DNA of 29,919 nt from Pauljensenia sp. (GCA_029983625.1 JASBZF010000008.1:1-29919); one strand, 5' to 3'; positions 1 through 7,970 are shown, counted from the first letter of the stretch. Numbers and translations: made by a program. Notes: generated by a model from the sequence alone, not told the origin.

Positions 1-281
1 CTCTGACCGGAATCGACCGCGCCTCGCGCGAAAACCTCGCAGCGCTCCTTGCAGAAGCGAAAAAGGCCGGAACCACGATCCTCCTTGTTCTCCACGAGTT
101 CGGAGAACTCGCCCCCCTCCTTGATCGTGAAATCTGTATCTCACACGGACACCTTGACTACGACGGTCCCGCGCGCACCGACAACACCCACCACTTCGAG
201 CGTGAATACTGCCAGCATCGCGCCACCCAAATAATCGCCCCACCCTCCTTCGTTGACGGTGGCATGAAGGAGAAGCGATGA
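1..281 (+). CDS. Metal ABC transporter ATP-binding protein, C-terminal part
   Basis: This is the last 92 codons of an ABC ATPase whose start lies left of the window; the reading frame begins at base 3. The visible part opens with LTGID, which fits the D-loop region just after Walker B. A helix follows, then a beta strand ending in LLVLHEFGEL, whose histidine is placed as the H-loop (switch) residue. The tail (ICISHGHLDYDGP) is like the C-termini of zinc/manganese importer ATPases (ZnuC/MntB type). It would power import through the permease encoded immediately downstream. Its stop overlaps the permease start in an ATGA arrangement, so the two are translationally coupled. Metal specificity cannot be read here; the Zur-like regulator downstream favours zinc. 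Only a fragment is visible, so the family call rests on context as well as motifs. Confidence 0.82.
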   Translation, partial: LTGIDRASRENLAALLAEAKKAGTTILLVLHEFGELAPLLDREICISHGHLDYDGPARTDNTHHFEREYCQHRATQIIAPPSFVDGGMKEKR

Positions 282-1180
282 CAGATCTGATCAACGCGAT
301 CGTCTCAATGGCTCACTCACCTCTTATGCAGCGTTCGCTCCTCGCTGCTCTCCTCGTCGGTATGGCAGCACCGGTTGTCGGCACTTACCTTGTCCATCGT
401 CGCCTCGCAATGCTCGGCGACGGAATCGGACACGTTTCACTCACCGGCGTCGCCCTCGGCTGGCTTGCAGGGAGCGTTGCCAACATCACCCCGAAAGACG
501 CTTGGGCACTACCCGGCGCACTCCTCATTTCCCTCTTAGGAGCTCTCGCCATTGAACTCGTCCGCCAATCGGGCCGGACCAGCGCCGATGTCGCCCTCGC
601 CCTACTGTTCTACGGCGGAATCGCAGGAGGGGTTCTCCTGATCGGAATCGCAGGAGGGACTTCCGCCCAGCTCAACTCTTACCTTTTCGGGTCGATCGCA
701 ACAGTGTCATGGAACGACATCTGGCTCATCGCCATCCTCGCCCTCACAATCCTCATCATCGGGGTTGGCATCGCACCCGCTCTCTTCTCCGTCACTCATG
801 ATGAAGAATTCGCTCGTTCTACGGGGCTGCCTGTCAAAACGCTCTCAATCCTCATCGCCATCCTGTCCGCTTTGACGGTGGCTGTAGCTATGCGCGTCGT
901 CGGATCACTCCTCGTCTCCGCGTTGATGATCATTCCCGTTGCTATCGCCCAACTCGGCGCGAAATCATTTACGAGCACCATGCGTCTCGCCACGGGAATC
1001 GGCGCTTTCCTTTGCCTAAGCGGCCTGTCCCTGACCTATTTCATTGACCTTTCCCCCGGCGCAACGATTGTCGTCCTCGCCATCGGCTTCTACGCACTGA
1101 TCTTCCTCATCCGTCACCTCATCGATTCTCGACGACGCCACACAAGAATGCAGAACCTCCGCGAAAACGCAGCGCACTAA
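278..1180 (+). CDS. Metal (zinc/manganese-type) ABC transporter permease
   Basis: This is a 300-residue polytopic membrane protein of the ABC-3 permease family (ZnuB/MntB/TroC type), which forms the channel of a divalent-metal importer. About eight or nine hydrophobic segments are visible. The family block near residues 39-60 (VHRRLAMLGDGIGHVSLTGVA) is well preserved, as is the later RVVGSLLVSALMIIPVA segment. Length is normal for the family. The ATG lies in the ATGA overlap with the ATPase gene and is preceded by AAGGAG at good spacing. It sits between the ATPase and a Fur/Zur regulator, the typical order of actinobacterial zinc uptake loci. The substrate-binding lipoprotein is presumably upstream, outside the window. 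Zinc is an inference; manganese or iron is possible. Confidence 0.92.
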   Translation: MTDLINAIVSMAHSPLMQRSLLAALLVGMAAPVVGTYLVHRRLAMLGDGIGHVSLTGVALGWLAGSVANITPKDAWALPGALLISLLGALAIELVRQSGRTSADVALALLFYGGIAGGVLLIGIAGGTSAQLNSYLFGSIATVSWNDIWLIAILALTILIIGVGIAPALFSVTHDEEFARSTGLPVKTLSILIAILSALTVAVAMRVVGSLLVSALMIIPVAIAQLGAKSFTSTMRLATGIGAFLCLSGLSLTYFIDLSPGATIVVLAIGFYALIFLIRHLIDSRRRHTRMQNLRENAAH

Positions 1181-1242
1181 AGAACACGCACCGCATCACA
1201 TCGGCTATTCTGCGACACGGATCCGAATCGGGAGGACACACC

Positions 1243-1635
1243 ATGCAGCGAATGACAAAGCAACGCCAAGCGGTCTTCACTGAACTCGCTCGCCTTCCCG
1301 ATTTTCGTTCAGCCCAGCAGATTTTCGACGCACTGAAATCTCAGGGTGAAAAAGTCGGACTCGCCACCGTCTACCGCAACCTTCAGACCCTCTCCGAAGA
1401 TGAGCGCGTCGATGTTCTGCGCTCTCACGACGGCGAATTCCTCTACAGACTCTGCGAAACTCCACACCACCATCACCATCTTGTCTGCCGAACATGCGGC
1501 ACCGCTGAAGAAATCGAACAGGAAGCCATCGAAACCTGGGTAGCGGAAGTCAGCGCATCACACGGCTTCACCGAGGTCGAACATTCGATGGAACTCTTCG
1601 GTTTATGCGCAAACTGTGCAAAGATAAAACAATGA
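1243..1635 (+). CDS. zur: Fur-family metalloregulator, probably zinc uptake regulator Zur
   Basis: This 130-residue cytoplasmic repressor has the Fur fold. The N-terminal winged helix carries the recognition region GLATVYRNLQTL (about residues 39-50). The C-terminal metal-binding and dimerisation half contains a His-rich stretch (CETPHHHHHLVC), a CRTCG pair and a terminal CANC pair, forming the structural Cys4 zinc site typical of Zur and many Fur proteins. It is preceded by GGAGGA at good spacing. Its place directly after the metal permease suggests zinc-dependent control of the transporter. No Zur box is visible in the 62 bases before it, so the operator probably lies in front of the transporter operon, off-window. 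Fur or another metal specificity remains possible. Its TGA overlaps the next ATG. Confidence 0.88.
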   Translation: MQRMTKQRQAVFTELARLPDFRSAQQIFDALKSQGEKVGLATVYRNLQTLSEDERVDVLRSHDGEFLYRLCETPHHHHHLVCRTCGTAEEIEQEAIETWVAEVSASHGFTEVEHSMELFGLCANCAKIKQ

Positions 1636-2165
1636 TTCCCCAGTGGGCCTCTTCAGGTCCTCCGCTCATCGTCTTCCTCTTCTTCGTCGTCTTCTTCCGC
1701 GCTCAAGGGACCTATTGGCTCGGTCGCGCAGCCGCCCACGGAGCCCTCGCTTCTTCAGAGCGCAACGCTTTTTTCGCTTCGATAGCACGCTGGTTCAACG
1801 GCCCCGCCCCCAAGCGCGGCGCCGCACTCCTGAACCGCTGGGGACTCCTCATCATCCCCCTGTGCTTCCTCACCGTCGGCGTACAAACAGCAGTCAACGC
1901 CGGAGCCGGAATCGTGAGGATGAAGTGGCGTACCTACACCATCGCCATGATCCCCGGATGTATCGCCTGGGCTTTCCTCTACGGCCTCGGTCTCTTCGCC
2001 GTGTGGACGGCAGCGATTTCTGCCGTTACCGGATCGCTCCCCGGACGGATCATCATCGCCCTTATACTCACAGGAATTGGCGCATACGTCCTCATACGAC
2101 GCTTCCGTCGCCACCCCACCTCCTCATGCGAGCAGCTCCCCACCGTGCGCACCACGCACGATTAG
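1632..2165 (+). CDS. DedA/VTT-domain small membrane protein
   Basis: This is a 177-residue membrane protein with about four hydrophobic segments. It resembles the DedA (SNARE-associated/VTT) family, members of which have been linked to undecaprenyl-phosphate recycling and envelope homeostasis. The family-like features are the GTYWLGRAAA segment near the N-terminus, an amphipathic RWFNGPAPKRGAALLNRWG stretch, and a helix rich in small residues (TVGVQTAVNAGAGIVRM) followed by the last hydrophobic helices. It is shorter than many DedA proteins. An in-frame ATG exists 27 bases upstream, but the ATG at 1632 is preferred because it overlaps the stop of the regulator gene as ATGA. Coupling to zur is notable but gives no proof of a role in metal biology. 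Confidence 0.72.
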   Translation: MIPQWASSGPPLIVFLFFVVFFRAQGTYWLGRAAAHGALASSERNAFFASIARWFNGPAPKRGAALLNRWGLLIIPLCFLTVGVQTAVNAGAGIVRMKWRTYTIAMIPGCIAWAFLYGLGLFAVWTAAISAVTGSLPGRIIIALILTGIGAYVLIRRFRRHPTSSCEQLPTVRTTHD

Positions 2166-2215
2166 CATCCACAAGCCCCAGGACCATATTCGTATCCCGC
2201 TCGCCCACAGCGTCC

Positions 2216-3073
2216 TCAAGGCTTTATATGCGCATCGCTCGCAGCGCCGAAACGCCGCTCGCGGCCCGTGAAATCCAAAAGACAATCCCACAGTGCCTCA
2301 CGATCAAAAAGCGGCCAGGGAGTATCAACAAACATCAACTCCGAATAGGCAAGCTGCCAGAGCAGATAATTGGAAAGACGCTGCTCCCCTGAAGTGCGGA
2401 TCATAAGATCCACATCGGGAACATCAGGTAAATACAGGTGACGAGCAAAAGATTTCTCCGTCACGCCCTCGGGCTTGAGGCGACCGGCACGCACGTCGCG
2501 CGCAAGATCGCGTGCCGCATCCACAATTTCAGCGCGCCCCCCGTAATTGACACACATCACCACATCCAGGGTCGTATTCGCACAGGTTGCCTCTTCGGCT
2601 TCCTTCAAAGCCCGGATTACGGATTTCCACAAGCGCGGCTCACGTCCCGACCATCGGATGCGCACACCCCATTCCTTCAGCTGAGCAGTGCGACGCGCAA
2701 GCACATCGCTTGCATAAGACATGAGAAAACGAACTTCTCCCGGAGAACGCTTCCAATTCTCCGTCGAAAAAGTGTAGACACTCAGGTAACGCACACCCGC
2801 ATCAATTGCGCCTGCAATCGTGTCCATGAGCGCGTATTCACCCGCACGATGCCCCTCGGTGCGTGTCAATCCAAGCGCATTCGCCCAGCGTCCATTGCCA
2901 TCCATGACGAGGGCGACATGCGCAGGCACCTCATCTTTTGCAAATGACGGTACAGGCCCCGGCCACTGCCCCGGTCCGATCACACGCGCATCAGGGTCTG
3001 CTCCCGCTCGCTCCATCGGAGTAAGCGCACGGAACTTTTCCACAGAACACGCAGGATCGGGATAAGCGACCAT
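2216..3073 (-). CDS. uppS: Isoprenyl transferase (undecaprenyl/decaprenyl diphosphate synthase family)
   Basis: This 285-residue cis-prenyltransferase condenses isopentenyl diphosphate to build the polyprenyl lipid carrier needed for peptidoglycan and surface glycan synthesis. Hallmarks in order are MDGNGRWA (residues 57-64, with the catalytic Asp), EGHRAG, the FSTENWKR block, the RTSGEQRLSN substrate-binding block and LAYSELMF. An N-terminal extension of about 50 residues before the core is common in actinobacteria. The frame is open further upstream, but the ATG at 3073 is chosen because it overlaps the recO stop (TAATG) and has an AGGAAC-type ribosome site. A recO-uppS pair is also found in mycobacteria. 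Chain length and whether it makes short or long prenyl products cannot be told. Confidence 0.94.
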   Translation of the reverse strand: MVAYPDPACSVEKFRALTPMERAGADPDARVIGPGQWPGPVPSFAKDEVPAHVALVMDGNGRWANALGLTRTEGHRAGEYALMDTIAGAIDAGVRYLSVYTFSTENWKRSPGEVRFLMSYASDVLARRTAQLKEWGVRIRWSGREPRLWKSVIRALKEAEEATCANTTLDVVMCVNYGGRAEIVDAARDLARDVRAGRLKPEGVTEKSFARHLYLPDVPDVDLMIRTSGEQRLSNYLLWQLAYSELMFVDTPWPLFDREALWDCLLDFTGRERRFGAASDAHIKP

Positions 3074-3810
3074 TACCTGTTCCTTTCTAAAACACTGAGA
3101 GAGCGAATACGACGCTCGACGTGCCATTGAGCGTATGAGGACACAAGGAGATGTGCTTCTTTGCGCGCAAATACTTCGGAAACATCGGCCTTCGCCCAAT
3201 CACCAGAGAGTAGTTCACCCATGAGGATCATCGCTTCACGCGAGGGCGCAGCACACCCAGGGGGCCTGCAGTCCATGCACACAGCCCCGCCCTCGTGAAG
3301 AGAAAAAGAAGTGTGAGGACCGGCTGCACCGCAGACCGCGCAATCAAAAAAAGAAGGCGCCCATCCTGCGATCGCAAGCGCACGGAGCAGATAGGACGTG
3401 AGGACAAGGCACGGATCGTGCCGCACATGTGAAAGAGCAAAAAGCGCACCCACAAGGAGCAGATACTGAGAGCGCACTCCCTCGTCGCCATCCTGAGTGA
3501 GTTTCTCTGCAATCTCTACCATGACGGATGCGCGGGTGAAAAGCTCAAAGTCAGCAGCCAAGAGGTCACCGTGAGCAACAATGACCTCCACTTGAGTGAT
3601 CGTGTCTAAACTCCGTCCTTTCGCAAGCTGTACATCAATCACTCCGAAAGGCTCCAAACGGGACCCGAACTTCGAGGAAGTCCGCCGTACTCCTTTCGCA
3701 ACAGCCCGAACAAGCCCATGCTCTGAGGTGAGGAGTGTGATAATCCGATCAGCCTCACCAAGCTTATGAGTACGCAGGACGATCGCCTCATCCCGGTAGG
3801 TTCTCAACAC
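3073..3810 (-). CDS. recO: DNA repair protein RecO
   Basis: This 245-residue recombination mediator helps RecR load RecA onto SSB-coated single-stranded DNA and anneals strands. The N-terminal OB fold begins with YRDEAIVLRTHKLGEADRIITLLT, shown here as family-typical. The middle is helical, and a zinc site is formed by C157, C160, C178 and C181. Length matches the family. The start is GTG at 3810; the ribosome site before it is weak. It overlaps uppS by one base (TAATG). It follows leuA after a gap of 77 bases with no recognisable promoter, so it could be read from the leuA transcript. Apart from the leuA insertion, the order relative to era matches the mycobacterial layout. Confidence 0.94.
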   Translation of the reverse strand: MLRTYRDEAIVLRTHKLGEADRIITLLTSEHGLVRAVAKGVRRTSSKFGSRLEPFGVIDVQLAKGRSLDTITQVEVIVAHGDLLAADFELFTRASVMVEIAEKLTQDGDEGVRSQYLLLVGALFALSHVRHDPCLVLTSYLLRALAIAGWAPSFFDCAVCGAAGPHTSFSLHEGGAVCMDCRPPGCAAPSREAMILMGELLSGDWAKADVSEVFARKEAHLLVSSYAQWHVERRIRSLSVLERNR

Positions 3811-3887
3811 GCACCTATCTTCCCACGATGTCAGGTGACCGACCTCGTCAATGCAGAAGAAAAGCAGGCACGCGCGAAGAAAACTCC

Positions 3888-5642
3888 TCAGCGCAAAGCC
3901 CGGTTGACCGCTGAAATCACCGCTTTGTAAGTGGCGCGCGTAATGGAAGAATCAATACCCACACCCCACACGATCTGCCCATCAACCGCAGCTTCCACAT
4001 AGGAAGCGGCCTTCGCATCACGCCCCTGGCTCATCGCATGTTCGGAATAATCGAGGACGCGCACGTCAAGGTCGAACTCATGGAGGGCAGACACGAAAGC
4101 GTCGATCGGACCCGAACCGTTCGCCTTCACGCTCACTATTTCGCCGCGATCTTTCACAGTGGCTTCAAGCTCGACGTGCTCGTCATCAAAGCTCGATACT
4201 TGTGAAGATCCCAGTTCAAAACGCCCCCAGGGCTTCAGGTCAGCAGCCGCAGAGTTAGGCAGATATTCGTCAGCGAAAATCATCCACAGAGCCTCGCCGT
4301 CGATTTCCCCACCGTAGGAGTCAGTATGACGTTGAACAATGTGGGAGAACTCAATCTGAAGGCGACGCGGCAATTCCAAATTATGCACTGTTGACATGAG
4401 GTAGGCGACACCGCCTTTACCGGACTGAGAATTGACACGTACAACCGCCTCGTAAGAACGGCCCAGATCATGCGGATCAATCGGAAGATATGGAAGCTCC
4501 CACACGACCGCGTTCTCATCCCCCTTGGCTTCAGCGACTTTCTTCTGGCGCGCCGAAAAACCTTTCTTAATCGCGTCTTGGTGCGACCCTGAAAAGGAGG
4601 TGTACACGAGGTCTCCGACATAGGGGGCACGCGGTGACGTGCTCATTTGCGTACAGAACTCAACGGTTTTTCGGATCTCATCAACACGCGACAAATCCAC
4701 ACCCGGATCAATACCCTGACTGAAAAGATTCAGACCCAGAGTCACGAGATCCACATTTCCCGTGCGTTCCCCCTGGCCAAGCAAACAGCCTTCAATCCGA
4801 TCCCCGCCCGCAAGCAAGCCGAGTTCAGCTGCGGCGATACCGGTGCCGCGATCATTATGCGGATGCAAAGAAAGAGCAATATATTCGCGCCTACTCAGGT
4901 TACGCGACATATACTCAACCTGGTCGGCATACACATTCGGAGTAGCGCGTTCAACGGTCGCAGGTAAATTGAGGATGATCTCGCGTTCAGCTTCTGGCTG
5001 CCACACATCCATCACGGCTTCGCAAATTTCCAGAGCAAAATCAAGTTCCGTATCAACGAAAATTTCCGGCGAGTACTCGAAACCGAAAATAGTGTCATCC
5101 CCGAGACGTTTTTCTGCCTGAGCGAGGACTTCACGCGCACCCGTCACGGCCAGATCCACGGTCTGTGCCCGGTCATTACCGAAGACAAGTTCACGGAAAA
5201 GCGGAGAAGTCGCGTTATATAAGTGAACCGTCGCACGCGGAAATCCGACGAGGGCTTCTACAGTGCGCGCAATAATTTCTGGACGTGACTGCGTGAGGAC
5301 AGAAATTGTCACGTCTTCAGGAACGGCATGAGTTTCAATAAGCGAACGGACAAAATCAAAATCTGTTTGTGAAGCAGCCGGGAAACCAATTTCAATTTCC
5401 TTGTATCCGCGTGCCACTAAAAGATCAAACATTTTGCGTTTACGCAGCGAATCCATAGGAGCAATAAGCGCTTGGTTACCGTCACGCAGATCCGTTGACA
5501 TCCAGCGCGGAGCCTTTGTGATGCGCTGTGAAGGCCAGCGCCTGTCATCAAGACGAATCGGATTCGTATCCAGGAATGCTCGATACTTGCCAAAAGGCAT
5601 TCCAGAACCTGTCGGGGTGGGAACTGAAGCAGTGGTCTTCAT
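3888..5642 (-). CDS. leuA: 2-isopropylmalate synthase
   Basis: This 584-residue enzyme catalyses the first committed step of leucine synthesis: acetyl-CoA plus 2-oxoisovalerate to 2-isopropylmalate. The TIM-barrel starts with DLRDGNQALIAPMD, which includes the metal-binding Asp and catalytic Arg. The HPHNDRGTG motif supplies the metal-binding His residues, and GCLLGQGERTGN follows. The C-terminal third is the LeuA allosteric dimer domain, which normally binds leucine for feedback inhibition. It is a long actinobacterial-type LeuA with an N-terminal extension. An in-frame ATG lies 24 bases upstream, but the one at 5642 follows a GAGGAG sequence and gives the expected N-terminus (MKTTASVPTPTG). 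Expression is probably controlled by the leader peptide and pseudoknot just upstream. Confidence 0.95.
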   Translation of the reverse strand: MKTTASVPTPTGSGMPFGKYRAFLDTNPIRLDDRRWPSQRITKAPRWMSTDLRDGNQALIAPMDSLRKRKMFDLLVARGYKEIEIGFPAASQTDFDFVRSLIETHAVPEDVTISVLTQSRPEIIARTVEALVGFPRATVHLYNATSPLFRELVFGNDRAQTVDLAVTGAREVLAQAEKRLGDDTIFGFEYSPEIFVDTELDFALEICEAVMDVWQPEAEREIILNLPATVERATPNVYADQVEYMSRNLSRREYIALSLHPHNDRGTGIAAAELGLLAGGDRIEGCLLGQGERTGNVDLVTLGLNLFSQGIDPGVDLSRVDEIRKTVEFCTQMSTSPRAPYVGDLVYTSFSGSHQDAIKKGFSARQKKVAEAKGDENAVVWELPYLPIDPHDLGRSYEAVVRVNSQSGKGGVAYLMSTVHNLELPRRLQIEFSHIVQRHTDSYGGEIDGEALWMIFADEYLPNSAAADLKPWGRFELGSSQVSSFDDEHVELEATVKDRGEIVSVKANGSGPIDAFVSALHEFDLDVRVLDYSEHAMSQGRDAKAASYVEAAVDGQIVWGVGIDSSITRATYKAVISAVNRALR

Positions 5643-5684
5643 GAAAATCGCTTTCTCTCCTCGCATGAACAGCCCTACGGCCGT

Positions 5685-5742
5685 GGGTCGGGCACGACCT
5701 CAGCCGCGACGAGAAGCCGACCCTTTTACAGCTCGTCGCGGC
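5685..5742 (-). promoter_or_regulatory. LEU-type pseudoknot element in the leuA leader RNA
   Basis: Two perfect inverted repeats interleave in the leuA leader. Stem A pairs 5732-5742 with 5703-5713 (11 bp; minus-strand arm gccgcgacgag). Stem B pairs 5717-5723 with 5685-5691 (7 bp; minus-strand arm gggtcgg). In transcript order the arms run A1, B1, A2, B2, which is the topology of an H-type pseudoknot. The first arm of stem A lies inside the last codons of the leader peptide, so a translating ribosome would open it. A conserved pseudoknot called the LEU element is known upstream of leuA in actinobacteria, and this appears to be one. No run of U residues follows stem B, so control of leuA translation seems more likely than transcription termination. 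The exact switch is inferred. Confidence 0.75.
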
Positions 5743-5773
5743 GAAGAAGGAGGAGTTGATGCGCCCACAGCAT
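5726..5773 (-). CDS. leuL: Leucine leader peptide upstream of leuA
   Basis: This 15-residue open frame reads MLWAHQLLLLRRDEL. Six of its 15 residues are leucine, including four consecutive Leu codons (ctc ctc ctt ctt). That is the signature of a ribosome-mediated attenuation sensor: scarcity of charged tRNA-Leu would stall the ribosome on the Leu run. The peptide ends 83 bases before the leuA start, and its last codons form one arm of stem A of the leader pseudoknot. The region before it contains TACAGT six bases before the ATG and no good ribosome site, so the transcript may be leaderless. It is too short for automated gene callers. The peptide itself probably has no function after translation. 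Confidence 0.82.
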   Translation of the reverse strand: MLWAHQLLLLRRDEL

Positions 5774-5779
5774 GACTTC

Positions 5780-5785
5780 ACTGTA
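5780..5785 (-). promoter_or_regulatory. Candidate -10 element of the leuL-leuA promoter
   Basis: TACAGT on the minus strand fits the actinobacterial -10 pattern TANNNT and ends six bases before the leader peptide ATG. Transcription would then start at or next to the A of the ATG, giving a leaderless leader-peptide mRNA. No convincing -35 hexamer is seen. Confidence 0.45.
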
Positions 5786-5863
5786 AAGCAGAAAAATCCG
5801 CAACGCGCACAACACCTCGCAATGCGGACACAAGGAAATCTCAACAATTACCGCGTGTACCGC

Positions 5864-6868
5864 TTAGGCCGAGGGCGTAGCTGTTGTCCTCCCCATCGGA
5901 GCATCCGAAGCACGTGCTGTGATGAGGGTTCCCACCTCGCCACTGAGCGCGCGAGACGCATCAGCGAGGGCGCAGATCACCGCTCGTCTTTCCCCCGGAG
6001 CACCCCCTTCAACAAACTCGAGAGCAGCCTCAACCTTCGGACGCATAGATCCTGGAGCAAACTCACCGGCCTCCACTAAAGCCCGCCCTCGTGCCACATC
6101 AAGAACATCCAGCCATTGTTGACGCGAGGTACCCCACGCGGTAGCGACTTTGTGGGCGGCAGTCAGAATCACAAGGCAAGAAGCACCAATCTGATCGGCA
6201 AGAAGCGCCGCACAACGATCCTTATCAATCACCGCATCAACCGCGCGCATCATATCCCCCGATCGCACAATCGGGATCCCGCCGCCACCGCCCGCAACCA
6301 CGCAAAACCCCTGATCGATAAGAGTACGAATAGCCTCCAGTTCTAAAACCCTGCGCGGAAGCGGTGAAGCGACAAGCCTCCTGAAACCTCGCCCAGCATC
6401 TTCGGCATACACTAAGGAAGGGTCTTCTGCCATCCTGCGCATCGCCATCTCCCGATTAAGGAACTGACCAATCGGCTTCGTCGGATTCATAAAAGCCGGA
6501 TCGTCCTCGTCCACCTCGACTCTGGTCACAAGGGCAGCAACCCTGCCTGCACGTCCTCGTCGAGTCAGCTCCTCATCGAGGCTACGCAGCAGATGCTCGC
6601 CGATATACCCCTGAGTCATCGCACCCATCTGCGACAGCTCCACATTCGGAACTCCCGGATCAGCCGCAGCCCCCAGCGAAAACGCGCGAGTGATCTGCCC
6701 GACCTGCGGCCCGTTCCCGTGCGTGACAAGCAAAGGACCGCCCTCGGCAATATCAGCTAAAGCGCTTGCACATTGACGCAAAAGACGCAGCTGATCTTCC
6801 GGTGTCTCACCGAGCGCATTCCCACCGAGAGCAACAAGCGTCCTCGCTCCTTGCACGCACGTGCTCAT
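5864..6868 (-). CDS. arcC: Carbamate kinase
   Basis: This 334-residue amino-acid-kinase-fold enzyme transfers phosphate between carbamoyl phosphate and ADP, usually making ATP at the end of arginine deiminase or allantoin/purine catabolism. Motifs in order are VALGGNALG (residues 12-20), THGNGPQVGQ, the GGGGIPI glycine loop, a DKD segment, and the C-terminal GSMRPKVEAALEFVEGG that contacts the nucleotide. Length is slightly above the usual 310. The frame extends upstream into era, but the ATG at 6868 is preferred because it lies one base after the era stop. The ribosome site there is weak, so translation probably depends on coupling to era. No arcA or arcB is present in the window, so its metabolic partner is elsewhere or absent. 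Confidence 0.93.
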   Translation of the reverse strand: MSTCVQGARTLVALGGNALGETPEDQLRLLRQCASALADIAEGGPLLVTHGNGPQVGQITRAFSLGAAADPGVPNVELSQMGAMTQGYIGEHLLRSLDEELTRRGRAGRVAALVTRVEVDEDDPAFMNPTKPIGQFLNREMAMRRMAEDPSLVYAEDAGRGFRRLVASPLPRRVLELEAIRTLIDQGFCVVAGGGGGIPIVRSGDMMRAVDAVIDKDRCAALLADQIGASCLVILTAAHKVATAWGTSRQQWLDVLDVARGRALVEAGEFAPGSMRPKVEAALEFVEGGAPGERRAVICALADASRALSGEVGTLITARASDAPMGRTTATPSA

Positions 6869-6869
6869 C

Positions 6870-7967
6870 TCAGAAGCCGAGCCTGCCGAGCATCTTCGGA
6901 TCCGACTGCCAATCTTTCGCCGTCCTGACATGAAGGTCGAGGTACACCCTTTTCCCTAAAAGATCCTCAATAAGAGGACGGGAACGAGAACCGATCTGCT
7001 TGAGACGACTCCCCTTCTTGCCAATGATGATTGCCTTTTGCGAATCGCGTTCTACATACACATTCACGTGAACATCAACGAGCGGTGGGCGCGTATCACC
7101 TTCACGTTGTTCACGTTCGATGATCTCTTCAACCTGGACGGCAAGCGAATGCGGCAGTTCCTCGCGCACACCCTCCAAAGCGGCCTCGCGAATGAACTCC
7201 GCGATCAAGGTATCGCGTGATTCATCGGTCACCTCTCCTGCCGGATACAGCGGAGGAGACACAGGAAGCGACTGCTGTAAGACATCGAGGAGGATGTCAA
7301 TCCCCTCTCCGCTTTTTGCCGACACAGGAACAATTGCCGCAAAATCTCCCAGCGCGTCGATCGCCAAAAGATGCTTCATGAGGCGATCGCGCGACACAAG
7401 GTCTATTTTCGTTGCAATCGCGATCAGCGGGCGACGCACATCTTTCAGTTCGCGGGCGATGAAACGGTCACCCGGACCGATCTTCTGGTCGGCAGGCAAA
7501 CAGAAAACAACGCAATCAACTTCCGCCAACGCTTCACGCACCATGTCGTTCAGTCGTTTTCCCAGCAGCGTGCGCGGACGGTGATAGCCGGGCGTATCGA
7601 CGAGGACGAGCTGGGACTTTTCAGCGTGAACAATTCCGCGAATGTTGTGTCGGGTCGTCTCCGGGCGTCCTGAGGTGATGGCAATTTTCTTCCCGACCAG
7701 CGCATTCGTCAACGTTGACTTACCTACGTTTGGACGACCGATAATCGAGACGAAACCAGCGCGGAAATCCTGGGGGTAATCGGGGACGAGTAAGCCCGTA
7801 TTCGTGTCTTCACGCAGTGTCTTCAAGCCCTCAAGACGAGCGAATGTCTCATCAGGATCGAGCTCGTCCCATTCTTCCTCATCGAGAAAGTCCTCATCAT
7901 TGTCGATGGGGTCGGCCCCTAAAGCGTTCGGACCAGCCATGAGCTCGTCGTCACTGGGAAATCTCAT
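6870..7967 (-). CDS. era: GTPase Era (16S rRNA maturation/30S assembly)
   Basis: This 365-residue GTPase binds the 3' end of 16S rRNA and promotes 30S subunit maturation. The G domain carries G1 GRPNVGKS (77-84), DTPG (124-127, G3) and TKID (186-189) in place of the canonical NKxD. The C-terminal KH domain has the AIIIGKKGSRLKQIG loop and ends KMLGRLGF. The protein is about 65 residues longer than a typical Era owing to an acidic N-terminal extension (residues 15-40 rich in Asp and Glu). The ATG at 7967 has TGAGGAC upstream, and its start lies just after the stop of the CNNM gene. Its association with ybeY and phoH fits a ribosome/RNA-maturation operon. Confidence 0.95.
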   Translation of the reverse strand: MRFPSDDELMAGPNALGADPIDNDEDFLDEEEWDELDPDETFARLEGLKTLREDTNTGLLVPDYPQDFRAGFVSIIGRPNVGKSTLTNALVGKKIAITSGRPETTRHNIRGIVHAEKSQLVLVDTPGYHRPRTLLGKRLNDMVREALAEVDCVVFCLPADQKIGPGDRFIARELKDVRRPLIAIATKIDLVSRDRLMKHLLAIDALGDFAAIVPVSAKSGEGIDILLDVLQQSLPVSPPLYPAGEVTDESRDTLIAEFIREAALEGVREELPHSLAVQVEEIIEREQREGDTRPPLVDVHVNVYVERDSQKAIIIGKKGSRLKQIGSRSRPLIEDLLGKRVYLDLHVRTAKDWQSDPKMLGRLGF

Positions 7968-7970
7968 CGT

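Noticed and set aside
1643..2392. 249-codon Arg/His/Pro-rich plus-strand frame
   Set aside because: It is a frame-shifted shadow of the DedA-like gene that runs on into the end of uppS; composition is biased and no domain is seen.
5548..5847. 99-codon minus-strand Cys-rich frame covering the leuA leader
   Set aside because: It overlaps the leader peptide, the pseudoknot and the leuA start in another frame; the leuL-pseudoknot reading explains the region better.
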